Source of the DNA: CAYNEI01 sp964396185 | Lineage (GTDB): Archaea; Thermoplasmatota; SW-10-69-26 | Reading direction: 5' to 3' | Assembly: GCA_964396185.1 (NCBI GenBank) | Contig: CAYNEI010000002.1 | Span: 1 to 64,000, forward strand | DNA length: 64,000 bases | Shown: positions 33,578-41,877 of the stretch, piece by piece | Numbering within the stretch: position 1 is the stretch's first letter | How the letters are laid out: every line of letters starts with the position of its first letter | Notes under the pieces: generated by a model | What the model was told of the DNA's origin: nothing | Database searches by the model: none | Seen by the model: the letters and a program-made list of their open reading frames with translations, nothing else | Translations under genes and position numbers: made by a program

Positions 33578-34201
33578 TCAGGAGCGCCGGGAACGGGCGA
33601 GCAGCGCCAGGCCGATGAACAGGAGCACGAGCTCTGGGCCGATCCAGGGGATCGGTTGCTCGCCGTCACCATCCCCGTTGGCTTGGTCTGCGTCTGGCCG
33701 GTCCTCCGGCGGGAGCCCGCTGATGCCCAGGATGTTCGGGATGTCGCCCTCGCCTCCGTTCTGGAGGATCTGGGCCTTCATGCCCTTCTGCTGATGCTGG
33801 GCGACCCCGCAGTGGACGAGCAGGCTCTTGGCCTCGGCGGTGGTGATGAACGAGCCGGTCTCCTCGGCGGGGCCCGTGAGCTCGATCTGGAAGAACCCGT
33901 TCGGGTAGGTGTCGTGGACCATGAACTGGTGGCGGACGTCGTCGTCGTTGACGAACGTGATGGTCACCAGGGTGCAGGGGCCCACCTCCCAGGAGCGGTT
34001 GTCGAACGTGAACACGGCCCCGTTGAACTCCTCTGCGTGGTGGCGTCCACCATGGACCGTGAAGGCGACCTCATCCTGGATCTCATCACAGCCAGGCGGG
34101 AGGTCGTCGGTGTTCTCGTGCACGACCTTGGCCTGGCCCGTCGTCGCCGACGTGATGAGGACCACGGCGAAGAGGAGCGCGGCGATTGTCCAGCGCTTCA
34201 T
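33578..34201 (-). CDS. Exported cupredoxin with sorting-like tail
   Basis: A 207-aa secreted cupredoxin. The signal peptide is followed by a plastocyanin-like beta sandwich with plausible type 1 copper ligands: His in DDVRHQFMVH and Cys, His and Met in VHCGVAQHQQKGM. The C-terminus has an Asp/Gly linker and the tail PIPWIGPELVLLFIGLALLA followed by RSRRS, which likely anchors it. Its ATG overlaps the TGA of the multicopper oxidase gene (ATGA), so the two are cotranscribed and the cupredoxin may exchange electrons with the oxidase. Confidence 0.83.
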   Translation of the reverse strand: MKRWTIAALLFAVVLITSATTGQAKVVHENTDDLPPGCDEIQDEVAFTVHGGRHHAEEFNGAVFTFDNRSWEVGPCTLVTITFVNDDDVRHQFMVHDTYPNGFFQIELTGPAEETGSFITTAEAKSLLVHCGVAQHQQKGMKAQILQNGGEGDIPNILGISGLPPEDRPDADQANGDGDGEQPIPWIGPELVLLFIGLALLARSRRS

Positions 34202-35886
34202 CGGACCACCTCCCGGCGCGAGGCGAGGATGAGCGCAGCCCCGACCAGCGACAAGGCAACCAGCGCGCCGGGGGCCGGCACGAGCGCGCCTGGCTCCTGG
34301 CTTGCTGGCCCGTCGCCTTCATCCTGGCTCTCCCGGGCGACCTGGCCCAGGAAGGTGTCATGGCCCAGGCCGGTCCAAACGGGGATCTCGCCCCGGTAGT
34401 AGGCCTCGCTGAAGAAGATGGACAGCGGGGCCTCGGTGATGGGCATGGACGTCTCGTTGTCCAGCCACGATTCGTAGGTGATCGTCGTGATGTCCCCGCC
34501 GGGACCGATGCCGTCGGTGGTCACACCCTCCTCGCGGTGGTCGTGGGTGAACCAGACGCCTGCACCGTAGTTGTTGAGCCCGTCGTCGGTGGTGTTGAGG
34601 GCCAGATCGACGCGCTGCGCTGCGGTCAGCGTGTAGACGTCGCGTTGGACGGGCGAGGCCAGCGGCACACCGTCCACGTTGGTGATGGTCGCCTTGTGCC
34701 CATGGGTGTGCAGCGAGAGCGTGTTCGCTCCCGCGTTGATGACCCGGAGCTTGACGAGCTCGTCCGGAGCGACGACGACCTGGGACTCGAGCAGGGTGTA
34801 CGGGAAGGATCGACCGTTGAGCAGGTAGTAGTCCATGTCCCGGTCCGTGACGTCGTAGATGCGGTTCTGGCGCTCAGCCACGACGCGCGGGTCGTTGCTG
34901 GACTGGACGATCTCCCCCAGCTCCTTGTCGTAGTCCTGGTAGACCATGTCGTACTCGCGGTGGTACTCCTCGCGCACGGCCTGGCTGGGCGCGCGCACGT
35001 GGCCGCCGCCCAGGTTCAAGGTCTGGAGGGTGTTGTTGGCCCGGTTCTCTTCGACGATGATGATCGTGCCCAACCCCATGGCCACGTGGACGTGTGGCTG
35101 GACATGGCAGTGGTAGAAGTTCGTGCCCGGCACCCGGGGGGTGAGTTCGTAGGTCCGCTTCTCCCCAGGCAGCACAGGCTTCTCGATGAAGTGCGGCACA
35201 CCATCGTTGCCCTCGCCGTCGGCATCGCGGGCGGGGTGGTCGGTGCCGTGGAGGTGGATCGTGTGAGGGAAGTAGTGGGTGTTCTCCAGGGTGATCCGCA
35301 CGGTGTCGTTGACCTCGACGCGGATGGGCACACTAGGCGCGCGCGCAAGGTCGAAGAACGACTCGCCAGCATGGTTGATGCTGGTCTTGGGCGTGAAGGC
35401 CCAGAGGGCCGGCTTGATGCCCGGCGCGATGGGGAAGCCCTCGCCACCAAGCACATCGCTTTGCATGTGCCAACCGTTGAGCTCGGTGACCTCGAGCGTG
35501 ATGTTGATCTCGTCTGGATCCCCGTCGCCGTCGAGATCGCGCCCCTTGACCACCGCGTCCTCGTGGAGGCTCATGGCGTCCAGGTCCTCCTGGGGGACGT
35601 TGTTCGTGCCCACCACGCTGGCGGCCACGAGCTTCGGGTTGTCAGGCTCGCACTGCCTGCTCTCCTCGATCTCGACGCCGTAGACCGTGGTCGCGTTGCG
35701 CCAGTCGGCTCGATGGTTGTCGCACACCGTCACACGCGGAACCACGAAGCTGTCCGAGTCCGCTGGCTCCTCGTAGGGCCCCCCTGTGCCCGGCGTGCCT
35801 GCCAAGTGAGCCATGCCCGGGCTGGAGACGACCAGCAACGCGGTCAAGAGCGCGACGAAGATGAGCGTGGTCAGGGCAGTGCGCAA
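34198..35886 (-). CDS. Multicopper oxidase with type 1 site in the N-terminal domain
   Basis: A 562-aa exported multicopper oxidase (laccase or nitrite-reductase-like fold). The first copper block is HTIHLHG, then GTNFYHCHVQPHVHVAMGLG, which contains the Cys and Met/His ligands normally in the last domain. The C-terminal blocks are LSLHTHGHKATI and VWFTHDHREEG, where the usual HCH reads HDH. The type 1 copper therefore seems to sit in the N-terminal cupredoxin domain. The tail LVPAPGALVALSLVGAALIL then SRREVVR resembles a sorting signal. TTG at 35886 is preferred: GGAGGT precedes it and the TATA-like GCATATAACC near 35935 lies 49 nt upstream, which would exclude TTG at 35919. Confidence 0.85.
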   Translation of the reverse strand: MRTALTTLIFVALLTALLVVSSPGMAHLAGTPGTGGPYEEPADSDSFVVPRVTVCDNHRADWRNATTVYGVEIEESRQCEPDNPKLVAASVVGTNNVPQEDLDAMSLHEDAVVKGRDLDGDGDPDEINITLEVTELNGWHMQSDVLGGEGFPIAPGIKPALWAFTPKTSINHAGESFFDLARAPSVPIRVEVNDTVRITLENTHYFPHTIHLHGTDHPARDADGEGNDGVPHFIEKPVLPGEKRTYELTPRVPGTNFYHCHVQPHVHVAMGLGTIIIVEENRANNTLQTLNLGGGHVRAPSQAVREEYHREYDMVYQDYDKELGEIVQSSNDPRVVAERQNRIYDVTDRDMDYYLLNGRSFPYTLLESQVVVAPDELVKLRVINAGANTLSLHTHGHKATITNVDGVPLASPVQRDVYTLTAAQRVDLALNTTDDGLNNYGAGVWFTHDHREEGVTTDGIGPGGDITTITYESWLDNETSMPITEAPLSIFFSEAYYRGEIPVWTGLGHDTFLGQVARESQDEGDGPASQEPGALVPAPGALVALSLVGAALILASRREVVR

Positions 35887-35929
35887 CAGGGGACCTCCAC
35901 GACGTTCGAATTCTGCCAACCAGGATGGA

Positions 35930-35939
35930 GGTTATATGC
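35930..35939 (-). promoter_or_regulatory. TATA-like promoter of the copper-oxidase operon
   Basis: GCATATAACC reads on the minus strand about 49 nt before the TTG start at 35886, leaving a short leader with a GGAGGT ribosome-binding site. The divergent FixH-like gene starts 120 bp away on the other side. Confidence 0.55.
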
Positions 35940-36059
35940 GTTGTTGTAGGGAGACCGCGCCCCCGGCTGGGGGGCTGACCGACCGACGTCCTCACAACAA
36001 GGACTAAGTAGGGGCAGAGAATCCCTTTCTTTGTCAGATTTCGAACACCGTGGTGTCCC

Positions 36060-36590
36060 ATGTTCGGTATGAAACTCCTAACCCATCCCAAGGCCTTGCT
36101 CGTCAGCGCTGTGCTCGTCACCGGTGCGCTTGCCGGATGCGCGGCCAGCGATGACGTGACCACCGATGGTCCGGCGTTCGCCTCCTTCGACGAGGCCATG
36201 AACGCGGATGGCCAGGTGTTCAGCCCCACGAACGACGACGAGACCACGATCCGCCTCAAGATGCTCCAGCCGGTCAAGTTGGATGGCCTGGAGGCGACCG
36301 AGACCGACATCGTCGTGCTCCTCTACGACGCCGAGAAGGGCGAGGCCATCACGGACGCGGACATCTCGATGGACGCCATCATGCCCGAGATGGGCCACGG
36401 GACCTCGCCGGAGGAGGACCCCGGCCACATCGATTACGGCGTCTACGACGGCATGACCAACTTCAGCATGGAAGGGGACTGGGAGCTCCAGTTCACGGCC
36501 AACACCCCGGATGGCGGTGTCTACGAGTTCGTCGTGCCCACGAGCATCGGCCACGGCCACAGCGACGACGGCCACGGCCACGAGCACTGA
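36060..36590 (+). CDS. FixH/YtkA-like lipoprotein with His-rich tail
   Basis: A 176-aa lipoprotein (lipobox LAGC) whose core matches the FixH/YtkA-like beta sandwich: MDAIMPEMGHGTSPEEDPGH, then GVYDGMTNFSMEGDWEL. The C-terminus GHGHSDDGHGHEH is a metal-binding His cluster. It is divergent from the multicopper oxidase and next to a paralogue, suggesting metal handling at the cell surface. ATG at 36060 has a T-rich TATA-like element about 30 nt upstream. ATG at 36069 is possible. Confidence 0.72.
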   Translation: MFGMKLLTHPKALLVSAVLVTGALAGCAASDDVTTDGPAFASFDEAMNADGQVFSPTNDDETTIRLKMLQPVKLDGLEATETDIVVLLYDAEKGEAITDADISMDAIMPEMGHGTSPEEDPGHIDYGVYDGMTNFSMEGDWELQFTANTPDGGVYEFVVPTSIGHGHSDDGHGHEH

Positions 36591-36599
36591 CGGGGTCTC

Positions 36600-37535
36600 A
36601 TGACAACGAACCGGACCGTCCGAGCGCTGCTGGTCGCCACCACGCTGCTAGCTGCAGGGCTTGCAGGGTGCATCGGGAACGATGACGACCCCATCGAGCC
36701 CGATCCCAGCGTCGACGAGACGCCGGAGATCGAGCCCCCGTACGAGTCCTTCGAAGCCGCCATGGCCGCCGACGGCCGCGTCTTCGAACCAGAGGACAAC
36801 AACACGGACACCCGGCTCAAGATGCTCTCCCCGGCCAAGCTCACCGGTCTGGAAGCGGACAAGACGAACATCACGTTCCTGCTCTTCGACGATGCCAACG
36901 AGGCGCCCATCGAGGACGCCAACGCCACCATCAAGGGATGGATGCCGGCCATGGGCCACGGCACCAGCCCCGAGGAGGATCCCGTCCACCTGGCCCACGG
37001 CATCTACCAGGGGATGACCACGTTCACCATGGAAGGCCAGTGGCTCATCAACCTCGACGCCACCCTCTCCGACGGCACGGCCCACCACTTCGAGATCCTC
37101 GTCGGCGTCGGCGAGGGCGGGGGTGCGGTGGATCCGAACCTCGAGCCAGAGCACCACCGGTTCGAGGATACCTTCGAGGACATGGTCACCGACGTGCAGT
37201 ACGCCCAGAACTGGACCTTCCCCGTGGAGGCCGAGGGCGCACACGCGTGGGTCAACATGAGCCTCAACGACACCTCACCGCTGGACGAGCTCGTCGTGCG
37301 CCTGCTCGACGCCGGCGGCAGCGAGCTGTCGAGCAAGACGCTCACCGAGGAAGATCCATCCGTCGCCTTCGATGTGGCCAACACCCCCAACGTGGGCGAC
37401 TACACTCTGGAGATCACCGGGCGCGCCGTGGAGACGGCCTACCTCGCCACGGTGGTCGTGACCTGGACCACCATGCCCGAGGACCCCATGGCTGGCATGG
37501 ACCACGAGGACGACGGCCACGACCACGCGCACTGA
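36600..37535 (+). CDS. FixH/YtkA-like lipoprotein, two-domain paralogue
   Basis: A 311-aa lipoprotein (lipobox LAGC) that repeats the upstream protein's core (GWMPAMGHGTSPEEDPVH, GIYQGMTTFTMEGQW) and adds a second beta-rich domain of about 130 residues, ending DHEDDGHDHAH. It starts 9 bp after the previous stop, so the pair form an operon and arose by tandem duplication. The added domain (NWTFPVEAEGAHAWVNMSLN) resembles a pre-peptidase/jelly-roll fold. A role in copper binding is inferred from the His tails and neighbours. Confidence 0.7.
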   Translation: MTTNRTVRALLVATTLLAAGLAGCIGNDDDPIEPDPSVDETPEIEPPYESFEAAMAADGRVFEPEDNNTDTRLKMLSPAKLTGLEADKTNITFLLFDDANEAPIEDANATIKGWMPAMGHGTSPEEDPVHLAHGIYQGMTTFTMEGQWLINLDATLSDGTAHHFEILVGVGEGGGAVDPNLEPEHHRFEDTFEDMVTDVQYAQNWTFPVEAEGAHAWVNMSLNDTSPLDELVVRLLDAGGSELSSKTLTEEDPSVAFDVANTPNVGDYTLEITGRAVETAYLATVVVTWTTMPEDPMAGMDHEDDGHDHAH

Positions 37536-37614
37536 GCGGACCCGCCGCGGCGAAACCGCACTGCCGTCGCGTAGCGGCCATAAGGCTTATCGCGGCGAGC
37601 ACGTTGGCGAGCTC

Positions 37615-39084
37615 GTGCGCAACCTGGGCCCCTGGCTCGTCACGTTCGCCGCTCTCGTCTCCCTGCTCGCCGCACCGGCCACCGGCCAGGTCTTCCTCGA
37701 CCCCGAGACCACGGACGTTACGTTGCGGCTTGGCGAGCCCACCAGCGTCACCATCGAGGTGGAGAACCCGACCATGCGCTCCTACGTGGTGGCCGCGACG
37801 GCCACGGGCAACCTCTCCTCGAACACGAGCATCGAGCCCGCGCGCTTCGCACTCGATCCAGGCTCGACCAACGAGACCCAGGTCACGATCACGCCCAACC
37901 CCGACACCGAGTTCCGGGAGGGCAACCAACGGATCACCTTCACCCTCATCGATCGCACCTCGGCTGAGACCTTCCAGCAGCGGGTGCGCCTCCACCTGCT
38001 CGTAGACGTCCCGGCGCTCTACCTCGGGAGCTTCGAGAACCCGCTGCCGGCCCCCTTGGACGGCCAGGGCGGTGTCATCTTGCTGGAGCTGGCCACCTGG
38101 TTCTTCGGCGGGCTGGCCATCCTGCTTGTGCTGCGCACCGTGTTCCACCGGGTGGTGCCCAGGGCCGTCGAGGAGGTGCAAGACGAGATGGCCGGCATGG
38201 TCCGCTGGCCGACCTTCTTCGTGATCGTGGTGCTCGGGCTCAACTACACCTGGCGCCTGTTCCCTGAGCGGCCGATCCTCGACGTCACCAGCAGCATCCT
38301 GGACGCCGTGGCCATCGTGGTCATCGGCATCCTGGCTTACCGCGCTACGAACGCAGCCCTGTACTACTACGGCCGGAACATCGCAGGCAAGACCGAGACC
38401 AAGGTCGACGACGTGCTCGTGCCCGTGCTCGAGAAAGTGGGCCTGGCCATGATCGTCGCCGTGGTGGCCTTCTACACGCTTCGCACCGTGGGCGTGGATC
38501 TGAGCTTCCTCGTGGCCGGCGGCCTCGTCGCCGGCCTGGTCATCTCCATGGCCGCCCAGGACACGCTCTCGAACCTCTTCAGCGGGGTGCATCTGCTCGT
38601 GGACCGACCCTTCCGCGAGGGCGACGAGATCGAGCTCGAGAACGGCGAGATCTGCCGGGTCGAGGAGATCGGCCTGCGATCAACCAAGCTCTACCACTTC
38701 GCCAACCACCAGGAGATCATCGCGCCCAACAACCAGTTGGCCACGAAAAGCGTCGTCAACATGAGCTACCCCGACCGCAACTACCGGCTCATCATCGACG
38801 TGGGCGTGGCCTACGACACCGACCTCGAGAAGGCCTGCAAGATCCTCTACGACCTGGCCATGGGCACAGAAGAGGTGCTCAAGGGCCGCACCACCGGCCC
38901 CTCGGTCTTCGTCAAGGACTTCGGGGACTCCGCCATCCAGCTCCAGCTCAGGGCCTTCGTACCTGACTCGCGCGAGCGCAACTCGGCAGGCACCAAGCTA
39001 CGCCAGGCCATCAAACGGGCGTTCGAGGAGGAGGGTGTGGAGATCCCGTTCCCGCAGCGGGTGATGCATCTACGGGAGACTTGA
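37615..39084 (+). CDS. MscS-family mechanosensitive channel with exported N-terminal domain
   Basis: A 489-aa membrane protein. The first 25 residues are a signal peptide, residues 30-135 an exported Ig-like domain, and then 4-5 membrane helices lead to the MscS core: GGLVAGLVISMAAQDTLSNL for the pore helix and VDRPFREGDEIELENGE for the beta domain, ending with the alpha/beta domain LRAFVPDSRERNSAG. MscS channels open under membrane tension and vent solutes. The exported domain is unusual and may sense the surface layer. GTG at 37615 has TATA-like AAGGCTTATC centred 28 nt upstream. Confidence 0.87.
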   Translation: MRNLGPWLVTFAALVSLLAAPATGQVFLDPETTDVTLRLGEPTSVTIEVENPTMRSYVVAATATGNLSSNTSIEPARFALDPGSTNETQVTITPNPDTEFREGNQRITFTLIDRTSAETFQQRVRLHLLVDVPALYLGSFENPLPAPLDGQGGVILLELATWFFGGLAILLVLRTVFHRVVPRAVEEVQDEMAGMVRWPTFFVIVVLGLNYTWRLFPERPILDVTSSILDAVAIVVIGILAYRATNAALYYYGRNIAGKTETKVDDVLVPVLEKVGLAMIVAVVAFYTLRTVGVDLSFLVAGGLVAGLVISMAAQDTLSNLFSGVHLLVDRPFREGDEIELENGEICRVEEIGLRSTKLYHFANHQEIIAPNNQLATKSVVNMSYPDRNYRLIIDVGVAYDTDLEKACKILYDLAMGTEEVLKGRTTGPSVFVKDFGDSAIQLQLRAFVPDSRERNSAGTKLRQAIKRAFEEEGVEIPFPQRVMHLRET

Positions 39085-39151
39085 GCCTCAAGGCCCGAGC
39101 CGGCCGAAAAACCACCGCAACGCTTTCGTCGAGTGGGGTCGTGTAGCGGGC

Positions 39152-40408
39152 ATGGCTTGGCTTGGGAAGAGAGAGGCCGTTCTCTCCGTGCTCGTGCTGT
39201 TGGCTGTGCCACTGGTCACAGCGGCAGCCTCCAACCCGACGGATCGACCGACGGATCCCACGTTCGCACCCATCGACGAGGCGATCCTCGGGATCATGGA
39301 GGACCGTGGCATCCATGCGGCGACGTTCGCCATGAGCCAGGACGGATCCATGGTGTGGAGCCAAGGGTACGGGACGATGCAACCCAACGGGGGCGGCGTC
39401 GTACCCGCTGATGCCATGTTGCGGATCGCAAGCCTCAGCAAACCCATCACGCTTGCCGCCATCTGGGAGCTCGATGCGACCGGCGAGCTCTCCAAGGACG
39501 ATGTCGTCTTCTGCATACCTGCAGACCCTGACCCGAGCTGCCACCTGCCTGTGGACCCCCTCCCAGGCTCAAGCGTGGACCCGCGTCTCGGGGACATCAC
39601 CATCGACCACGTGCTCAACCACGAGGGGGGCTGGGATCGCTACATCTCGACCCCGACTCACCCCATGTTTCGGGCCCATTACATCGCGGATGCTGTGGGG
39701 GTGGACAGCCCACCGAGCCAGGAGGACATCATCCGCTACATGGTCAGCCAGCCGCTGGACCACAAGCCTGGGACCCAGTGGGCCTACTCGAACTTCGGCT
39801 ACATGCTCCTGGGCCGCATCCTCGAGGACGTGACCGGTGAGGACTACGTGGACTGGGTCAAGGCCAACCTGTTCCAGCCGTGGCCCACGGAGGCCACCGA
39901 GGACCCGGTGCCGAAGGATGTCGAGATGGGGCACAGCCTCGAGCGCAACCCACGTGAACCGAGCTACAAGTGCGAGGGTGGGTGGATGACGACGAGCGCT
40001 TTCCCACCGTACGATCATGTCTGCTGGCCCGACGGCGCATGGGACTTGGAGGCCATAGGCGCCGCCGGCGGACTCATCGCCTCGGCGCCCACCTACCTCT
40101 GGTTCATCGACCACTACCACATGTGGTCGACGCCGACCGACTACGGACCAGTGCTCCACAACAACAACGGGATGCCCCGGGCCCAAGCCGCGCTCCCATC
40201 CCCGGTCCCCACCTCTCTGGACGTGTGGACGGGCTACCACTTCGGCAGCTTGGACGGCACGTTCACCATCGCCCAGCAGCGCTTGGATGGCGTGACCTGG
40301 GTGGCGCTGTTCAACCAGCGCTGGGACCCGGACCACGGCTGGGACTACGAGCCCTTGCGCGAGATCATCGACGACGCAGTCGATGAGGTTGTGGCTCAAG
40401 CACCCTAG
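39152..40408 (+). CDS. Serine beta-lactamase-fold hydrolase
   Basis: A 418-aa secreted protein of the class C beta-lactamase/D-alanyl carboxypeptidase/esterase superfamily. S94 and K97 form the SxxK motif in RIASLSKPIT, and YSNFGYMLLGRIL gives the YxN motif. A signal peptide is present (residues 8-25). Several Cys pairs suggest disulfides. Archaea lack murein, so a peptidase or esterase role is likelier than antibiotic resistance. The ATG at 39152 has a TATA-like element about 27 nt upstream. Confidence 0.82.
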   Translation: MAWLGKREAVLSVLVLLAVPLVTAAASNPTDRPTDPTFAPIDEAILGIMEDRGIHAATFAMSQDGSMVWSQGYGTMQPNGGGVVPADAMLRIASLSKPITLAAIWELDATGELSKDDVVFCIPADPDPSCHLPVDPLPGSSVDPRLGDITIDHVLNHEGGWDRYISTPTHPMFRAHYIADAVGVDSPPSQEDIIRYMVSQPLDHKPGTQWAYSNFGYMLLGRILEDVTGEDYVDWVKANLFQPWPTEATEDPVPKDVEMGHSLERNPREPSYKCEGGWMTTSAFPPYDHVCWPDGAWDLEAIGAAGGLIASAPTYLWFIDHYHMWSTPTDYGPVLHNNNGMPRAQAALPSPVPTSLDVWTGYHFGSLDGTFTIAQQRLDGVTWVALFNQRWDPDHGWDYEPLREIIDDAVDEVVAQAP

Positions 40409-40417
40409 GTTGGGGAC

Positions 40418-40458
40418 GCAAGCGGGGACCACCGCCCCGCGCGCTGAGGCGCGCTTGC
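40418..40458. repeat. Nested hairpins with 7-bp outer stem
   Basis: GCAAGCG (40418-40424) pairs with CGCTTGC (40452-40458). Inside are the smaller stems GCGGGG/CCCCGC and CGCGC/GCGCG. It follows the beta-lactamase-fold gene stop by 10 bp. Confidence 0.5.
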
Positions 40459-40512
40459 TTCCGGTCCTGGCGGACCCGCCTACAACCCCTCCTCTGCAAC
40501 TCTGAACTACCA

Positions 40513-40542
40513 GGGGGACCTCGCGGAACGCGCGAGGCCCCC
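40513..40542. repeat. 12-bp GC hairpin with one bulge
   Basis: GGGGG-A-CCTCGCG and CGCGAGG-CCCCC pair around the loop GAACG. Directly after it, CCGCGATCGCGG is a 12-bp palindrome. It lies in the convergent gap before the end of mptA. Confidence 0.55.
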
Positions 40543-40597
40543 ACCCCGCGATCGCGGTGACCTTGGAAGCGATCGGACCTTGGTGGAGCGGGGCAGG

Positions 40598-41479
40598 TCA
40601 CGCCTTCAGTTCGTCCATGGTGGTGACTCGCTCCGCGAAGGCGTTGTGCTTGTGGATGGACTCCTCGGCCTCGCTCTTGACCGTGATCAGCGTGTCTCCG
40701 GGCAGATGGCCGTAGGCCTTGAGCACGCGGGAGAGGACCTCTCGGGTCACATCCTCGACGAAACGTGGGTTGCTGTGGGCTTGGAGCACGAGGCGTGCTT
40801 CGTCCCCTCGCTTGAGCAGCTCGTAGGTGGGCGCGCTCATGGAGTTCTCCACGATCTCCACCAGGTCGCGGGCGTCCACGTCGTGGCCCTCCTCGACGTC
40901 GATGAGCAGCAGCGTCCGGTTGCGCTGGTTGTGGGTCACAGAGGGGGCGTTCTCGATGGTCGCACCCTGCTCGTCCTCCAGGATGTGTCGCGTGGTCTCC
41001 ATGGCGCACGGGCACGCGGTCATGCCAGTGACGACCACGCCGATCGACCGGCGCACGCCGGTCTCCCGGTGGGCGGTGGCCTTGGCCACGAGCTCGTAGG
41101 GCTCCATGGTCGCGGCTCCCGAGGGCGTGTGCTGCTCGATGAAGAACGTGGACTCCGCCTCGACCTCAGCCACCGTAGCGTAGTCGTGACGGTCGAGCAG
41201 CTCGCGCGCGATGTCCTCGACGACCCACTCGAGCCCGGCCTTCGGCTCTCGCACGCTCTTGTCCAGGGTCCCGGTGATCGCCTCGAGGTTGCGGCTCATG
41301 TGGACGCCACGCTGGTCGGCCGGCAGGTCCACGAACACGTCGAAGGTCGCGTGCAAGGCGTGGGTGTACTCGGCACCGGGCCGCTCGATGGCCACGGGCT
41401 TGCGCACGCCCGTCACACCGACCCGCGTCAGCTTGAAGTCGTGGTCGCTGCGCAGCGCCTGAACGTCCGGGAGCGTCAT
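40598..41479 (-). CDS. mptA: GTP cyclohydrolase, MptA/FolE2 type
   Basis: A 293-aa enzyme of the MptA/FolE2 (COG1469) family, the Fe/Zn-dependent GTP cyclohydrolase that begins archaeal pterin (and possibly archaeosine) synthesis. The metal Cys region GMTACPCAMETTRHI, the start LPDVQALRSDHDFKLTRVGV, and SNPRFVEDVTREVL are characteristic. ATG at 41479 has the TATA-like CCTTTTAAAC centred 26 nt upstream. The longer frame to 41740 runs through repeat element D. MptA versus FolE2 product cannot be decided from sequence, and archaeal context favours MptA. Confidence 0.88.
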   Translation of the reverse strand: MTLPDVQALRSDHDFKLTRVGVTGVRKPVAIERPGAEYTHALHATFDVFVDLPADQRGVHMSRNLEAITGTLDKSVREPKAGLEWVVEDIARELLDRHDYATVAEVEAESTFFIEQHTPSGAATMEPYELVAKATAHRETGVRRSIGVVVTGMTACPCAMETTRHILEDEQGATIENAPSVTHNQRNRTLLLIDVEEGHDVDARDLVEIVENSMSAPTYELLKRGDEARLVLQAHSNPRFVEDVTREVLSRVLKAYGHLPGDTLITVKSEAEESIHKHNAFAERVTTMDELKA

Positions 41480-41877
41480 CGCTGGTTCAAAGGAGGCCTG
41501 GTTTAAAAGGTTCCCATGGGGAGAACCTAGAACACTGAGGCACGGAGACACGGAGCGAACGGAGACGGTGGAAGGATGAGGAGGATCGATCGGAGAAGCA
41601 GTAGAGAGGGTGGAACGGGAGGATCCGAGTTCCCTTCTAACACGTACAATCCGTGTTTCCGCGTCTCGTACCTCTATGTCTTGTTCCTCCGTTCGCTCCG
41701 TGTCTCCGTCTACCCGAGCAAGCTCGGGCGCCCGCTGCACCGCGAACCGCGGTGCATCGGCGCCTCCGTGTTGACCCTCCCCGCCCCGCCTCTCCCGTAC
41801 CCACGTCCCAAGGTCCCCTTGGCCCCTCGAGAAAGCGTTTAACCCGTAGGCCCCGCAAGATAGAGCGAGGGGTCCCT
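41480..41877. other. Noncoding 398-bp gap with element D
   Basis: This gap lies between the divergent mptA and GAPDH genes and is filled mainly by the inverted tandem-repeat element at 41531-41773. It starts with the mptA promoter (41500-41509) and ends with GCGTTTAACCC near 41840, the likely GAPDH TATA box. Confidence 0.6.
41531..41773. repeat. Inverted tandem-repeat element D, arm interrupted by hairpins
   Basis: Left arm 41531-41564 reads AACACTGAGGCACGGAG then ACACGGAGCGAACGGAG. The right arm 41687-41710 plus 41762-41773 is its reverse complement, but about 51 bp are inserted between two repeat units. The insert holds two hairpins: CCCGAGC-AA-GCTCGGG (41713-41728) and TGCACCGCG-AAC-CGCGGTGCA (41736-41756). 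The arms match those of element A. Confidence 0.8.

Noticed and set aside
36078..37532. Minus-strand frames across the FixH-like genes
   Set aside because: They are His/Val-rich mirror frames of the real genes without motifs or start signals.
39152..40408. Antibiotic-resistance beta-lactamase
   Set aside because: Only the SxxK and YxN motifs of the wide superfamily are seen, and an archaeal secreted peptidase or esterase is more likely.
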